Shown here: piece after piece, positions 28,601-36,381 of the stretch
Layout of the letters: every line of letters starts with the position of its first letter
Numbering within the stretch: position 1 is the first letter of the stretch
Assembly (NCBI RefSeq): GCF_001043115.1
Contig: NZ_LFME01000001.1
Span: forward strand, 248,001 to 312,000
Length of the DNA stretch: 64,000 nucleotides
From: Xanthomonas sp. NCPPB 1128
GTDB taxonomy: Bacteria > Pseudomonadota > Gammaproteobacteria > Xanthomonadales > Xanthomonadaceae
Reading direction: 5' to 3'
The notes under the pieces: generated by a model
The model's input: the letters and a program-made list of their open reading frames with translations, nothing else
Database searches by the model: none
Told to the model about the DNA's origin: nothing
Position numbers and translations under genes: made by a program

Positions 28601-28718
28601 CACGATTCTAAGTTTGATTCTGGTCCCGCTGTTATTCAGCTTCGTTCATGATGTCGAGCTTTGGATGGCTAGGAAATTCGTGTCTAAGGCGCAGGTAGCT
28701 GTTCCGGGTGTGGCTTAA
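25665..28718 (+). CDS. RND-family efflux pump inner-membrane protein (AcrB/MdtB-like)
   Basis: A 1017-residue proton-driven pump of normal family length. The first membrane helix is near the N-terminus, followed by the large periplasmic porter region and the second helix set. The proton-relay Asp pair is visible in GVLVDDAIVEVEN, and the matching Lys of TM10 in GIADKNSILLVDAIL. The HAE1-type pattern suggests small-molecule export. It is encoded directly after its adaptor. The 3' third of the gene is visibly AT-richer than the NRPS, a trend that continues into the next gene. The substrate cannot be read from sequence; the cluster product is the natural candidate. Confidence 0.93.
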   Translation: MNFGFSTWAIRNPVPPILLFVMLTLAGIVAFIQLPITAMPNVVTPVVDVLILQPGATPTEMETETTQRVEDAVASIPGIKRIVSTVTEGQSTTQIEFNLDVGVDRATNDVRNAVAAIRQNLPATVREPIVRRASDTGRPVGIYIAEAPEMPMEDLSRFVDQTVARELLTVKGVSRVDRSGGSDQEISIVLDPATLASLGISAADVSQQLLASNANSPGGRLTLGATEYALRTIGRADSLDALAGTRISVPGGRTVKLSDIGVVSYGPSDVRNITKVDGRPAVTFMVYKDPTVSEVSVAKAVRERLEALSKTHAVLFRVAFSDIDFVEIGYRATMFNFLEGAILTVLVVFWFLRNRRATLIAALTIPLSIIPTFLVMQWLDFSLNMISLLAITLVTGVLVDDAIVEVENIDRHMRSGKSVMQAAIEASEEIGLSVIATTLVICVVFIPVSFMDGLPGLYFRQFGLTVAVAAFFSLVVARLLTPMLASRLMKVPTTDHPQDSALMIRYLAIVRWTLKHRIKTLVMALIGVVMSFGLVPLLPLGFMPYDDYSVSSITLEVPRGSTIEQTDQAAQQVAAVVSKHAEVEYVLTLSGGADGAVNKSRIYVKLVPPEKRDISEREFTSRVYPEIAKLPDMRVNFDSLSGRKDVSIALVSEDDRALTRAADAVKRDMQKIPGLIGVDTSVGQEQPEIVVQMDPLKAADFGVTAQQVGDAISTSTIGDDIPRLSKFNYMSREIPVRVLLPREYGTDLGVLENLKLRTASGGSVPLASVATLRFAKGPATIERYDRERRIDLQANLDGVALGTAMAAIKALPSIKRLPHGVRVLDTGDAEFVNELLVSFLKALGTGLFLVYAIQVLLYRDWLQPLARMMALPLSIGGAFLLLFATGMELSLPALLGMLMLMGIADKNSILLVDAILENLRKGMLRFDAIMLACRARARPIVMTSVAMTAGMLPLAFGVSLDSAFRAPMAIAVIGGLISSTILSLILVPLLFSFVHDVELWMARKFVSKAQVAVPGVA

Positions 28719-28802
28719 TTCTATGAAGGCGTCTGGTAGTAGGTGTAATAATCGATTTTAGTGATGCTGTTGAATAAACAATATGTATTAAGAAAAAACT
28801 AC

Positions 28803-29588
28803 ATGTTCGTTCCTTTAGTAAAGCTTGGTGAATGCGATATCGATATTTGGCTCGCATTCTATGAGGGCATTGGCGAAGGTCCGCTTGTGGAAATTTATCC
28901 GCTGCTTGACTCCGATGAACGCAAGAAGCAGGCGCGTTTTTTGCTTGAAGATGATCGTAAGCGCTACCTTGTCACGCGAGGTATGGTGCGTTCGGTATTG
29001 TCCGGATATGCGGAGGTGGCTCCAAGAGACTGGAGATTCCAAAAGGGTCGCTTTGGGCGTCCCGGTATCTCCGATAGACATGGCGTCGATGTGTGTGCGC
29101 TGTCATTCAACATCTCACACACGCGTGGTTTGATCGCAATCGCCGTTACTTTGAAGCGTGCAGTAGGCGTGGATGTTGAGCATTTTGCGTTGCGTCGTAT
29201 TTCATTGGAGGCGGCAAGAAGTAGTTTCACTCATGAGGAAATGGCGGAGCTTATGCGTCTGCCAGCACATCTACGACAGGAACGATTTTTCGAGTATTGG
29301 ACGTTCAAAGAGGCATACGCAAAGGCTAGGGGTTTTGGAATGGCGCTTCCACTTGATCGTTTCGGATTCGATTTGACGATGGAGCGATCTGTACGGTTGG
29401 TAGCCGATCCGGGTTTGGATGACGACCCGCACCGATGGCGATTCTGGCAATGTAGACCTGCACAGCATCATCTATTGGCGCTTTGTGCCGATGTTGATCG
29501 TGCAGTAACGCCAAGGATTTTCATCTGGAAATGGAAGTCATTGACTTCACATGAAAAAATGGATTTTGAGTTTATTAGGACATCTTGA
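28803..29588 (+). CDS. Sfp-type 4'-phosphopantetheinyl transferase
   Basis: A 261-residue protein with the family's three signature regions: FNISHTRGL, GVDVE (Mg-binding Asp and Glu) and WTFKEAYAKARG. It transfers phosphopantetheine from CoA to the Ser of the ACPs and PCPs encoded upstream, and so is essential to activate the assembly line. I chose the ATG at 28803 because it best fits the family's N-terminus; GTG/ATG codons at 28761 and 28764 would extend the protein. No strong Shine-Dalgarno is seen for any of them. Codon use is clearly AT-richer than in the PKS/NRPS genes, so it may have a different origin. It closes the cluster on the right. Confidence 0.9.
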   Translation: MFVPLVKLGECDIDIWLAFYEGIGEGPLVEIYPLLDSDERKKQARFLLEDDRKRYLVTRGMVRSVLSGYAEVAPRDWRFQKGRFGRPGISDRHGVDVCALSFNISHTRGLIAIAVTLKRAVGVDVEHFALRRISLEAARSSFTHEEMAELMRLPAHLRQERFFEYWTFKEAYAKARGFGMALPLDRFGFDLTMERSVRLVADPGLDDDPHRWRFWQCRPAQHHLLALCADVDRAVTPRIFIWKWKSLTSHEKMDFEFIRTS

Positions 29589-29991
29589 AATTTGTGTTGC
29601 GCCGTTGCATTTGGTGGCGCTCCAGATGAAATTCGATATGGGTCTTCACTTGTGGCGGTATGCAGAAATTATCGATTTTTCAGATGCGGTAATCGGGGTG
29701 GGTTGATGCGAAGCTAAAATCTGGTGCAAGCTTCATGTCGCCAGCATTGCTGTTGCGCATTGGCGATGCATTCGAGTATTCCGGAATGCTTCATGGTATC
29801 GACTTGTTTTCGAGTTAAATAAAGGTTGGTTCACCGTTTTGGGTGGACTTCGACGCTGCAGATGGCAAGCGGTTCATTGGGTGGCGTCACTTAGTCACCA
29901 GGCTTTTATGCCTGATCTGGCGCTGCAAGCACTGCGCAAAATTGGCTAGTTAAATGTCATCGCCGGCATGGTTGACTGAATTTTTGGTTCT
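29589..29991. other. Gene-free, AT-richer stretch at the cluster's right border
   Basis: No open frame here has family features or plausible codon use. The segment is AT-richer than its surroundings on both sides and leads into a decayed transposase end. It looks like non-coding border DNA of an acquired island. Confidence 0.5.
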
Positions 29992-30130
29992 TCACCCAAG
30001 TCCGGGGAAGGCGCCGCGGATCTTCAGGAAGAAGGGAGCTTCGCGATAACCTTGGACCATGAGTTTGATGGCCTTGATCTTGTTGTGATGCCCTCGACCA
30101 AGTTGGTGCGCAGCGGCCAGCGGCAGGCGC
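29992..30130 (-). pseudogene. Remnant of an insertion-sequence transposase (C-terminal end)
   Basis: On the reverse strand the segment reads LRTNLVEG, then after a one-base frame change NKIKAIKLMVQGY, REAPFFLKIRGAFPGLG and a stop at 29994-29992. The order VEG-x-NKIK-...-FFLKIR resembles the C-terminus of DDE transposases of the ISL3 group. Only this tail survives and it is frameshifted, so it is not functional. No terminal inverted repeats are evident. It marks past insertion activity at the right edge of the biosynthetic cluster. Confidence 0.6.
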
Positions 30131-30483
30131 CATTGTGCGTGAGCTAGTGAACAACATACGGCTTGCGCGTAGCAACGTCATCGCACATCGTTGTCGATGC
30201 TTCCCGCCAACATGGTGGCAGCAATCAGCTGCAGGGTGCTGATGCTCGATCATCACGCGCGCCGACTAGGTGAGGCGTTCTGTATTACTTAATACATCAG
30301 CGACTTTCGCTGCTTCTGTCGATATGCCGACATCCTGGAGGCCTGTGTAAGTCCTGGACGCTAATGCGGTGCCAAGTGCATCAGCGGATCAGCTTGGCGG
30401 GATTGGTGGGATTGGTGGGAAAGGATAGGCCGCTCCCAGAAGCTCCCCAGCCATACCGGCAGGGGAGCATGAAGGCCTGGAGC
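30131..30483. other. Gene-free stretch between IS remnant and csbD-like gene
   Basis: I see no supported gene. Near 30401-30421 there is a short direct repeat (GGGATTGGT twice), and CTCCCC/GGGGAG at 30443-30467 can pair as a hairpin just beyond the 3' end of the csbD-like gene. It lacks a following T-run on the - strand. Confidence 0.4.
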
Positions 30484-30654
30484 TCAGCCGCGCGCGTGGT
30501 CGCGCGCCTTGCCCACTTCGCTCTGTACCTTGCCGGCGTTCTTCTGCATCTTGCCTTCGACTTCCTTCACCTTGTTGCCGGTCACCTTGCCGGCGACTTC
30601 CTTGATGGTGCCTTTGATCTGGTTCTTGGCGCCTTCGGTGCGATTCTTGTCCAT
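30484..30654 (-). CDS. CsbD-like small stress protein
   Basis: A 56-residue, highly charged, Lys/Glu-rich protein beginning MDKNRTEGAKNQIKG, with the repeated EVAGKVTGN/EVEGKMQKN helical pattern of the CsbD family. Members are induced by general stress or stationary phase; no biochemical role is established. The start at 30654 has GGAG seven bases upstream on the - strand; longer upstream extension is not supported. Two perfect short inverted repeats lie upstream. Confidence 0.85.
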   Translation of the reverse strand: MDKNRTEGAKNQIKGTIKEVAGKVTGNKVKEVEGKMQKNAGKVQSEVGKARDHARG

Positions 30655-30671
30655 CGTTGACTCCGCAGTAG

Positions 30672-30736
30672 GATGCCCGCAAGTGGGCATCGCCAAACTG
30701 CGCGTCGGCCGGTAGCGCTCGAGTGAAAATCGAGCG
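30672..30736. repeat. Two short inverted repeats upstream of the csbD-like gene
   Basis: GATGCCC/GGGCATC (30672-30678 and 30685-30691, 6-base loop) and CGCTCGA/TCGAGCG (30716-30722 and 30730-30736, 7-base loop) are both perfect. They lie in the 5' region of the csbD-like gene and could be operator or mRNA leader structures. Function is unknown. Confidence 0.4.
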
Positions 30737-30951
30737 GGTTCGCGCGCGCCATTTAGGCGGCGGATGGGTTGTGTGCCGACGCTCGAGCCATTCATCGCGC
30801 TTGTCGGTGCGCATTCCCTGCGATGCCGTACTCAGCGCCAGACGATGGGCGCGCCAGCACAGCGGTAGGATCCATTATCTTCCCCTTGGATGGACGTAGT
30901 TCGTCAGCATCGGCAGGTCGATCGTCGGCGGTTTGGGCCCGCACCGGGCGC

Positions 30952-31638
30952 TCAATACCAACCGAGATACAGGGTGGTCACGCCCCACGTGTCGATCAGT
31001 CCGTGCGCGAGGATCGTTGCCCACAGGTTGCGCCTGGAGCGCAGATAGGCATAGCCGAACAGCATGCCGACCATGCCGGTCAGCAGGATGCCCGAGGCGC
31101 CTTGCGCGGCGTGCATCAGGCCGAATATCACGCCACCGGCCAGTGCGGCGATCCAGCGGCTGCCGCGCAGGCGCCCCAGCAGCGCATCGAGTTGGTGCAT
31201 GAGGAAGGTACGGAATACCAGTTCTTCGCCAAGCGCCGCGCTCAGCCAAGCCGCGCCGATCAAGCGGAGCGTGGCGTCGACGTTGCCCTTGAGCGCGCCA
31301 TAGGCGCTGTAGTCGGTCTTGTGCCCGGTGATGGAGTCGATCAGCGGTTGCAGCACCGGCGTGATCAAGCCGACGGTCAGCAGCATCAGCAGCAGCGTCC
31401 AGCCGATCACGGACACCAGGCGGGGGCGCGCCACGCCGCAAGCTTCGCGCGAGCGCGTCTCGATCCACACCAAGGCCAGGCCGAGCAGGCCGACCACCGG
31501 CATCCGCAGCGGGAACGGCAGCCATGGAAAGGACGCCAGTGCGAGAATCGCGGCGCTCAGCGCGATGCGCAGCAGCGGGTGACGCATGAAGGAGGTGTCG
31601 GACGTGGTGTGGACGTTGCCTTGGATGGAGTGCTGCAT
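30952..31638 (-). CDS. CPBP-family intramembrane metalloprotease (CAAX protease-like)
   Basis: A 228-residue membrane protein with about six hydrophobic segments. The family motifs are present: GEELVFRTFL (EExxxR), the His in GLMHAAQG, and ILAHGLIDTWG (HxxxD-type). These residues form the metal-binding active site of CPBP (Abi) proteases. Bacterial substrates are mostly unknown. A second in-frame ATG 17 codons downstream (MRHPLL) is a possible start. It is on the same strand as glgX but more than 200 bp downstream, so probably has its own promoter. Confidence 0.85.
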   Translation of the reverse strand: MQHSIQGNVHTTSDTSFMRHPLLRIALSAAILALASFPWLPFPLRMPVVGLLGLALVWIETRSREACGVARPRLVSVIGWTLLLMLLTVGLITPVLQPLIDSITGHKTDYSAYGALKGNVDATLRLIGAAWLSAALGEELVFRTFLMHQLDALLGRLRGSRWIAALAGGVIFGLMHAAQGASGILLTGMVGMLFGYAYLRSRRNLWATILAHGLIDTWGVTTLYLGWY

Positions 31639-31737
31639 GCCGAACCTGGGAAGAAGCGAGCACTCAGCCTAGCGAGCCTACGCCGTCGGGCACTGTGCCA
31701 AAGGCCATGCAGGCCAATGGATATCGGTGCAACACTG

Positions 31738-31767
31738 TGCGTCTTGGGAGCGTGCGTCTTGGGAACG
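31738..31767. repeat. 15-bp tandem direct repeat
   Basis: Two adjacent copies of TGCGTCTTGGGARCG occupy 31738-31752 and 31753-31767 and differ at one base. They lie between glgX and the CPBP protease gene. No function is evident. Confidence 0.6.
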
Positions 31768-31787
31768 CACAGATGCTCACGTGTGGC

Positions 31788-31816
31788 GCGTCGCCGGCAA
31801 CCGGTGCCGGCGACGC
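31788..31816 (-). terminator. Strong GC hairpin downstream of glgX
   Basis: A perfect 12-bp inverted repeat, GCGTCGCCGGCA with a 5-base loop, begins 55 bp beyond the glgX stop. No T-run follows on the - strand, so it is not a classical intrinsic terminator. It may stabilise or end the glgX transcript. Confidence 0.4.
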
Positions 31817-31870
31817 CATGCAGGTGCGGACGTTGTGGTCCGCGGGCAATTCGAAAGCAGTGTGGCGCGA

Positions 31871-34006
31871 CTATGCGTTCGGCACCTGGCACTCGAACAC
31901 GCTGACGCTGCGCGGCGGCGCCAGGAACTCGCTGGCACCGGCGGGCATGCTGTCGACCTGCAGCGCGTCGTCGGTGGACAGCACCAGCTTCCAGTGCAAT
32001 TGCTCTTCGGAGGACGGCAGCATGAAGCTCACGCCCTCGTGGTAGGCGTTGATGACGATCAGCAGGGTGTGGTCGCTGGCCAGCTCCTTGACCCCGGAGG
32101 TCTGTGCCTTGCCTTCCAATAGCAGGCCGACCGAGCGCGCGCCCGCGTCGGTCCAATGTGCCTCATCCATTTCGGTGCCGCCGGGGTTGAGCCAGGTGAG
32201 GTCGCGCACCCCGGCTTCTTCGTTGTACTGGCCGTTGAGGAAGCGGCCGCGGGTCAGGATGGGATAGCGACGGCGCAGCGCGCTCAGTGCCTTGACGAAG
32301 TCGGTAAGGCGGCCTTCGGTCGGGTCGCGCTCCCAATCGATCCAGGTGATCTCGTTGTCCTGGCAGTAGGTGTTGTTGTTGCCGCCCTGGGTCTGCGCGC
32401 GCTCGTCGCCGGCCAGCAGCATCGGTGTGCCCTGCGACAGCAGCAGGGTCGCCAGCAGGTTCTTCATCTGCCGCTCGCGCAGTTGCAGGATCTCGACGTC
32501 GTCGGTCTCGCCTTCGGCGCCGTAGTTGCAGGAGCTGTCATGGTCGGAGCCGTCGCGGTTGTCCTCGCCATTGGCGTCGTTGTGCTTGCCGTTGTAGCTG
32601 ACCAGGTCGTGCAGGGTGAAGCCGTCGTGCGCGGTGATGAAGTTCACCGAGGCCCACGGCCGGCGCCCGCGCCGGTCGAACAGATCGGCCGAGCCGGTGA
32701 AGCGCGTGGCGAATTCGGCCAGCTTGCCCTCGTCGCCTTTCCAGAACGCGCGGGCGTTGTCGCGGAACTTGTCGTTCCACTCCGACCAGCCCGGCGGGAA
32801 GTGGCCGACCTGGTAGCCGCCCGGGCCGCAGTCCCAGGGTTCGGCGATGAGCTTGACCTGCGACAGCAGCGGATCCTGGTTGCAGGCATCGAGGAAACCG
32901 CCGCGCTGGTCGAAGCCGGTGGGCTCGCGGCCGAGGATGGTGGCCAGGTCGAAGCGGAAGCCGTCCACGTGCATCTCGCCGGCCCAGTAGCGCAGCGAGT
33001 CGTTGACGAACTGGATCACCCGCGAGTTGCTCAGGTTGAGCGTGTTGCCGGTGCCGGTGTCGTTGATGTAGTAGCGCTTGTCCTCGGCCAGGCGGTAGTA
33101 GCTGGCGTTGTCGATGCCACGGAAGGAGAGGGTGGGACCCAGTTCGCTGCCTTCGGCGGTGTGGTTGTAGACCACGTCGAGGATCACCTCCAGGCCCTGG
33201 CGGTGCAGCGCCTTGACCATGTCGCGGAACTCGTCGCGGTGGCCGCTGGCCAGGTAGCGCGACTTGATCGCGAAGAAGCCGAGCGTGTTGTAGCCCCAGT
33301 AGTTGCGCAGATCCTTGTCGAGCAGGTGCTGATCGTCGAGGTAGGCGTGCACCGGCAGCAGCTCCACCGCGCTGACGCCCAGTTCCTTGATGTAACGCAG
33401 CACCGGCTCCTGGGCCAGCCCAGCGCAGGAGCCGCGCAACTCGTCCGGCACCTGCGGGTGGCGCATGGTGTAGCCGCGCACGTGGGTCTCGTAGACCAGG
33501 GTCTCGCTCCATGGCGTCAACAGGCGCTGGTCGTCCTCCCAATCGTAGGTGTCTTCCACCACCACGCACTTGGGCATGAACGGCGCGCTGTCGCGCTCGT
33601 CGAAACTGAGGTCGCCGTCCGGATGGCCGACCGTGTAGCCGTACAGTTCGTCGGCCCAGATCAGGTCGCCCTCGAGTTCGCGCGCGTACGGATCGAGCAG
33701 CAGCTTGTTGGGATTGAAGCGGTGGCCTTCGCTGGGTTCATAGGGGCCGTACACGCGATAGCCGTAGCGCTGGCCGGGCTTCACGTCGGGCAGGTAGCCG
33801 TGCCAGATTTCGTTGGTGTATTCGGGCAGGTCCAGGCGCGTCTCGTTGCCGGCCTCGTCGAACAGGCACAGCTCCACGCGGGTGGCGTGTGCCGAGAACA
33901 GTGCGAAGTTGGTGCCCTGGCCGTCGAACACGGCGCCGCGGGGGAAGGGACGCCCTTCGCGAATGCGCGAGGGGGTGGCATAGGCGGCGCTGGTGGGGTG
34001 GCGCAT
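31871..34006 (-). CDS. glgX: Glycogen debranching enzyme GlgX (GH13)
   Basis: A 711-residue isoamylase-type enzyme. It has an N-terminal CBM48-like domain (FALFSAHATRVELCLFD), then the GH13 barrel with VYNHTAEG, the nucleophile Asp in GFRFDLATILGRE, the acid/base Glu in LIAEPWDCG, and TAHDGFTLHD; GTPMLLAGDE follows. It hydrolyses alpha-1,6 branches of phosphorylase-limit glycogen in the cytoplasm. Length matches the family. The ATG at 34006 gives the usual GlgX N-terminus (SRIREGRPFPRGAVFDG). No other glycogen genes are adjacent. Confidence 0.95.
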   Translation of the reverse strand: MRHPTSAAYATPSRIREGRPFPRGAVFDGQGTNFALFSAHATRVELCLFDEAGNETRLDLPEYTNEIWHGYLPDVKPGQRYGYRVYGPYEPSEGHRFNPNKLLLDPYARELEGDLIWADELYGYTVGHPDGDLSFDERDSAPFMPKCVVVEDTYDWEDDQRLLTPWSETLVYETHVRGYTMRHPQVPDELRGSCAGLAQEPVLRYIKELGVSAVELLPVHAYLDDQHLLDKDLRNYWGYNTLGFFAIKSRYLASGHRDEFRDMVKALHRQGLEVILDVVYNHTAEGSELGPTLSFRGIDNASYYRLAEDKRYYINDTGTGNTLNLSNSRVIQFVNDSLRYWAGEMHVDGFRFDLATILGREPTGFDQRGGFLDACNQDPLLSQVKLIAEPWDCGPGGYQVGHFPPGWSEWNDKFRDNARAFWKGDEGKLAEFATRFTGSADLFDRRGRRPWASVNFITAHDGFTLHDLVSYNGKHNDANGEDNRDGSDHDSSCNYGAEGETDDVEILQLRERQMKNLLATLLLSQGTPMLLAGDERAQTQGGNNNTYCQDNEITWIDWERDPTEGRLTDFVKALSALRRRYPILTRGRFLNGQYNEEAGVRDLTWLNPGGTEMDEAHWTDAGARSVGLLLEGKAQTSGVKELASDHTLLIVINAYHEGVSFMLPSSEEQLHWKLVLSTDDALQVDSMPAGASEFLAPPRSVSVFECQVPNA

Positions 34007-34231
34007 CGGGCAGGCTCTCGGCCGGCACGCCGGCAGTAGGGGAGGGAGAGCGGAAGCATTGCCGCGGAGGCCGTGCAGGACGCGTTACGGGGTGCCGAGG
34101 ATGGCGTGAGGATGTGGGCATCGCAGCGGATGCAGCGACCCACGCGGCGACGCCATGGCGCCGCTGCGTGGGCGGATTTCGCGAGGCCGTCGCGGCCCGG
34201 TCCAGTGGGTCCCGGGCGCGACCAGACCTGC

Positions 34232-34933
34232 TCAGCGCGGCAGGTCGAACAACAGGAACTCGCTGTCCTGGGCGTCGGCGAACCGCAGGCTCGCCTCGTC
34301 GATCGCCTGGGCCGCGTCGCCGGCCTGCAGGGTCTGGCCGTTGACGCTCAGCGTGCCGCGGATCACCTGCACGTAGGCGCCGCGCCCGGCCGCCAGCGGG
34401 TAGTCCAGGTGTGCGTCGCCATCAAGGATCGAGGCATAGATGCGCGCGTCCTGGTGGATGCGCACCGCGCCGTCCTCGCCCTGCGGAGCGGCGATCAGGC
34501 GCAGCTGGCCGCGCTTGCTGTCCGGGGCGAAGTGCTTCTCCTCGTAGCCCGGATCGATCCCGGCGCGCTCGGGCATCACCCAGATCTGCAGGAAGTGCAC
34601 CGGCGCACTGGCGGAGTGGTTGAACTCGCTATGGGTGACGCCGGAGCCGGCGCTCATGCGCTGCACGTCGCCGTAGCGCAGCACCGAGCCGTTGCCCATG
34701 CTGTCCTTGTGCTCCAGTGCGCCCTCGACCACGTAGGACAGGATCTCCATGTCGCGATGAGCGTGGGTGCCGAAGCCCTGGCCCGGCTGCACGCGGTCTT
34801 CGTTGATCACTCGCAGCGGGCCGAAGCCCATGTGGCGCGGGTCGTGGTAGTGGCCGAAGGAGAAGGTGTGGCGCGAGGACAGCCAGCCGTGTTCGGCGCG
34901 GCCACGGGTGTTGGCGGGGCGGATCTGCAGCAT
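34232..34933 (-). CDS. Pirin family protein (cupin)
   Basis: A 233-residue bicupin starting MLQIRPANTRGRAEHGWL, with the pirin signature FGHYHDP and the metal-binding His/Glu set in GTHAHRDMEIL and THSEFNHS. Bacterial pirins are metal-dependent and some act as quercetinases or redox-linked regulators; the role here is unknown. The ATG at 34933 has AGGAG at normal spacing. It is divergent from the LysR gene 148 bp away, a common pairing in which the regulator controls pirin expression. Confidence 0.92.
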   Translation of the reverse strand: MLQIRPANTRGRAEHGWLSSRHTFSFGHYHDPRHMGFGPLRVINEDRVQPGQGFGTHAHRDMEILSYVVEGALEHKDSMGNGSVLRYGDVQRMSAGSGVTHSEFNHSASAPVHFLQIWVMPERAGIDPGYEEKHFAPDSKRGQLRLIAAPQGEDGAVRIHQDARIYASILDGDAHLDYPLAAGRGAYVQVIRGTLSVNGQTLQAGDAAQAIDEASLRFADAQDSEFLLFDLPR

Positions 34934-35018
34934 GGGAGGCTCCTGGTGGCGTTGATGTGCAAGGGAATCGAAAGCGCCGGTCGCGTTGGTTTCGCGTGGG
35001 TTCCGGCTTGAAAACAAG

Positions 35019-35052
35019 TATCCGCGCTGTCGCCGGATTTGAAAAACGGATA
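35019..35052. promoter_or_regulatory. Candidate LysR operator between pirin and lysR
   Basis: TATCCG at 35019-35024 and CGGATA at 35047-35052 form a 6-bp inverted repeat with a 22-base spacer, in the shared promoter region of the divergent pirin and LysR genes. Size and place fit a LysR-type site, but the arms are short. Confidence 0.35.
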
Positions 35053-35081
35053 GATTCGGCATCCATCATCGAAAAATTCGA

Positions 35082-36017
35082 ATGCTCAAGCTCAGCCTCG
35101 ATGCCCTGCAGATCCTCGACGCCATCGACCGTCGCGGCTCGTTTTCGGCCGCCGGCAAGGCGCTGCACAAGGTGCCGTCGACCATCTCCTACACCGTCGC
35201 CAAGCTCGAGGAGGACCTGGGCGTGCAACTGTTTGAGCGGCTGGGGCCGAAGGCGGTGCCGACCTCCGCGGGGGCCGAACTGCTGCGCGAAGGCCGCCAC
35301 CTGCTGCGCGCGGCCGGCGATCTGGAACTGCGCGTGCGTCGCGTCGCCTCCGGCTGGGAGACCGAATTCGCGCTGGGCCTGGATGCGGTGTTCGCGCCCG
35401 AATGCCTGGCGCAGGACATGGCGGCGTTCTACGCGGTCGCCGACCAGACCCGGCTGCGGGTGGTGCAGGAATCGCTGTCCGGCACCTGGGAGGCGCTGCT
35501 GGACCGGCGGGTGGATCTGTTGGTCGGGGCGGCCGGCGAAGGGCCGAGCGGTGGCGGCTACGTGGCCGAGCCGCTCGGCACGCTGCCGTTCGTGTTCGCG
35601 GTCGCGCCCGGGCACCCGTTGGCGCAGGCGTCGGAACCGCTCAGCCGCAGCCAGTTGAGCGCGCATCGCGCGATCGCGGTGGCGGACTCGGCACGGCGCC
35701 TGCTCCCGCGCACGGTCGGGCTGTTGTTCGGCCAGGACGCGCTGACCGTGCCGGACATGCGCAGCAAGTATCGGCTGCAGTTGGCCGGGCTCGGCTTCGG
35801 CTTCCTGCCCGAGCCGTATGCGCGCGCGGCATTGGCGCGTGGCACCCTTGTGCGCAAGGCGGTGGAGGAGCCGAAGCCGGACGAGGTGTTCCAGCTGGCC
35901 TGGCGCAGCGGCGAGGAGGGCGCGGCGCTGGCCTGGTGGCGCGCACGCATGCGCCAGCCGGGCGTGTTCGCGGCATGGCTGGCGCAGATGGCGGTGCGGC
36001 TGGATGAGGGCGGGTGA
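35082..36017 (+). CDS. LysR-family transcriptional regulator (pirin-linked)
   Basis: A 311-residue LTTR: N-terminal winged helix-turn-helix (about 3-62, RRGSFSAAGKALHKVPSTISYTV in two segments, then LEEDLGVQLFER), followed by a periplasmic-binding-like effector domain. It is divergent from pirin, so self-regulation and control of pirin are likely. The effector is unknown. The start at 35082 is the usual LTTR N-terminus (MLKLSLDALQILDAI). Confidence 0.93.
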   Translation: MLKLSLDALQILDAIDRRGSFSAAGKALHKVPSTISYTVAKLEEDLGVQLFERLGPKAVPTSAGAELLREGRHLLRAAGDLELRVRRVASGWETEFALGLDAVFAPECLAQDMAAFYAVADQTRLRVVQESLSGTWEALLDRRVDLLVGAAGEGPSGGGYVAEPLGTLPFVFAVAPGHPLAQASEPLSRSQLSAHRAIAVADSARRLLPRTVGLLFGQDALTVPDMRSKYRLQLAGLGFGFLPEPYARAALARGTLVRKAVEEPKPDEVFQLAWRSGEEGAALAWWRARMRQPGVFAAWLAQMAVRLDEGG

Positions 36018-36381
36018 GCTTCGTCGGCGCGCATGCGGTCAGTTCCATGGCGCGTTGAGGCCGCGTTGCGCGCCATGCTCCGGCGGACCGGCCAGGGCAA
36101 GGTGATCGCCCTGGCCCAATCAAGCGGACGCCGCTTCCCTTTGGGTTCGGCGTCCGCGTCGCCGCCTAGGCATCGCGCACTCTGCGTTGGCGCCGGTCAT
36201 GGCTGCGCCCCGTAACCCGCTCCCCAGCGCAGGCGGCCAGCGCGTCTGGCCTCGGCGCGCGGCGCATGCTCCAGCGCGACGATGGATGGGTCTGTTCCGC
36301 CGGTGATGCCGTGGCGCCCGCGCACCTGGCGAATGCCGGGAGGATAATGCGCGGCATCTTCTTCTCTCCGCCCGGCAAGCC
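36018..36381. other. Intergenic stretch, no gene seen
   Basis: 364 bp between the LysR gene and the DedA-rhodanese gene. Several GC-rich open frames exist on both strands, but none shows a family pattern or ribosome binding site. Confidence 0.5.

Noticed and set aside
29957-30256. 99-codon open frame on the - strand
   Set aside because: Its frame is not that of the recognisable transposase tail; it crosses the frameshifted remnant and shows no family of its own.
32156-34039. 627-codon open frame on the + strand
   Set aside because: It is antisense to glgX; the translation is Val/Ala/Gln-rich without domains.
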